DNA from: Acidobacteriota bacterium
GTDB taxonomy: Bacteria; Actinomycetota; Acidimicrobiia; Acidimicrobiales; RAAP-2
Assembly: GCA_018971185.1 (NCBI GenBank)
Contig: JAGXBH010000008.1
Coordinates: forward strand, 1 to 63,573
DNA length: 63,573 nt
Direction: 5' to 3'
Each line of letters begins with the position of its first letter. The first letter of the stretch is position 1. Of the stretch, positions 63,504-63,573 are shown piece after piece. A program made the position numbers and the translations under genes. The notes below the pieces were generated by a model. It was not told where the DNA came from. It did not search any database and worked only from the letters and a program-made list of their open reading frames with translations.

Positions 63504-63573
63504 CTAGCGCAGGCGTCGCAACACGGTGAGAGCCACGGCATACGTGGCCCCCCCCACGAAGCAGACGACGCCG
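63504..63573 (-). CDS. C-terminus of a membrane protein (5' part outside window)
   Basis: On the minus strand a frame is open from the window edge to TAG 63504-63506 and encodes GVVCFVGGATYAVALTVLRRLR, a hydrophobic helix and a basic end. This looks like the last membrane segment of a leftward gene; the family cannot be named from 22 residues. Confidence 0.35.
   Translation of the reverse strand, partial: GVVCFVGGATYAVALTVLRRLR

Overview
The window is a 63.6-kb piece of a high-GC bacterial chromosome (visually near 70 percent GC) packed with housekeeping genes on both strands. The gene content points to an Actinomycetota member: a one-piece PafB-PafC WYL regulator, MoeZ-type rhodanese/ThiF fusion, SUF genes with SufU, a split-type methylmalonyl-CoA mutase large chain, an AccC-BCCP acyl-CoA carboxylase subunit, FtsEX next to prfB-secA, and many genes whose start codon sits 6-9 bases after a TANNNT -10 box (leaderless transcripts). 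I infer an Acidimicrobiia-like lineage, but no marker here proves the class. No rRNA, tRNA, CRISPR, prophage or insertion sequence was recognised.

Layout. 1-3433: tail of a VirD4/TraG-like coupling protein, overlapping tail-to-tail with a short MobF-type relaxase that lies downstream of pafBC. 3490-8618: moaC, FmdB zinc ribbon, tldE-tldD, then a stomatin/SPFH protein convergent with NfeD. 8717-19600: P-type cation ATPase, dxs, msrB, and the leftward series secA-prfB-ftsE-ftsX. 19832-25787: leftward birA-rmlD-glycosyltransferase, divergent from an accC-M20 peptidase-ABM operon. 25790-33662: methylmalonyl-CoA mutase large subunit, DsrE and FmdE-like pair, moeZ, nitroreductase, and pduO-pepA-epimerase. 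33712-43627: metH, then leftward lpd-E2-lipB::lipA-GNAT (a lipoyl assembly and use operon with LipB and LipA encoded as one polypeptide), rnhA with an Rrf2 regulator, and thiE. 43598-55379: an alpha/beta hydrolase lacking its nucleophile, an MBL hydrolase, sufC-sufS-sufU to the right, an HTH-Fic module, an LCP wall-polymer ligase, and sufB-X-sufD-Rieske-sufC to the left. 55473-63573: oligopeptidase B, a small membrane protein, a DUF/mutY/flavin-reductase operon, an NlpC/P60 hydrolase with a divergent lgt, a hypothetical protein with a PemK-like tail, and the tail of a leftward membrane protein.

How the genes connect. Iron-sulfur assembly (two SufC paralogues, SufBD, SufS, SufU, a Rieske protein and an undescribed Cys-rich 118-residue protein) supplies clusters used here by LipA and MutY and possibly other proteins. 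B12 chemistry is represented by the adenosyltransferase (PduO), mutase and MetH; biotin chemistry by BirA facing its AccC-BCCP target; lipoate chemistry by lpd, E2 and LipBA.

The most unusual items are the LipB-LipA fusion, the split SUF locus with two sufC genes, the HTH-Fic module with twin near-identical operators and a Fic motif in which the catalytic His is Gln, the alpha/beta hydrolase with Gly at the nucleophile elbow, and the recurring TANNNT-N6/7-start pattern, which also helps choose start codons. Nothing here is a clear multi-gene system of wholly unknown type.
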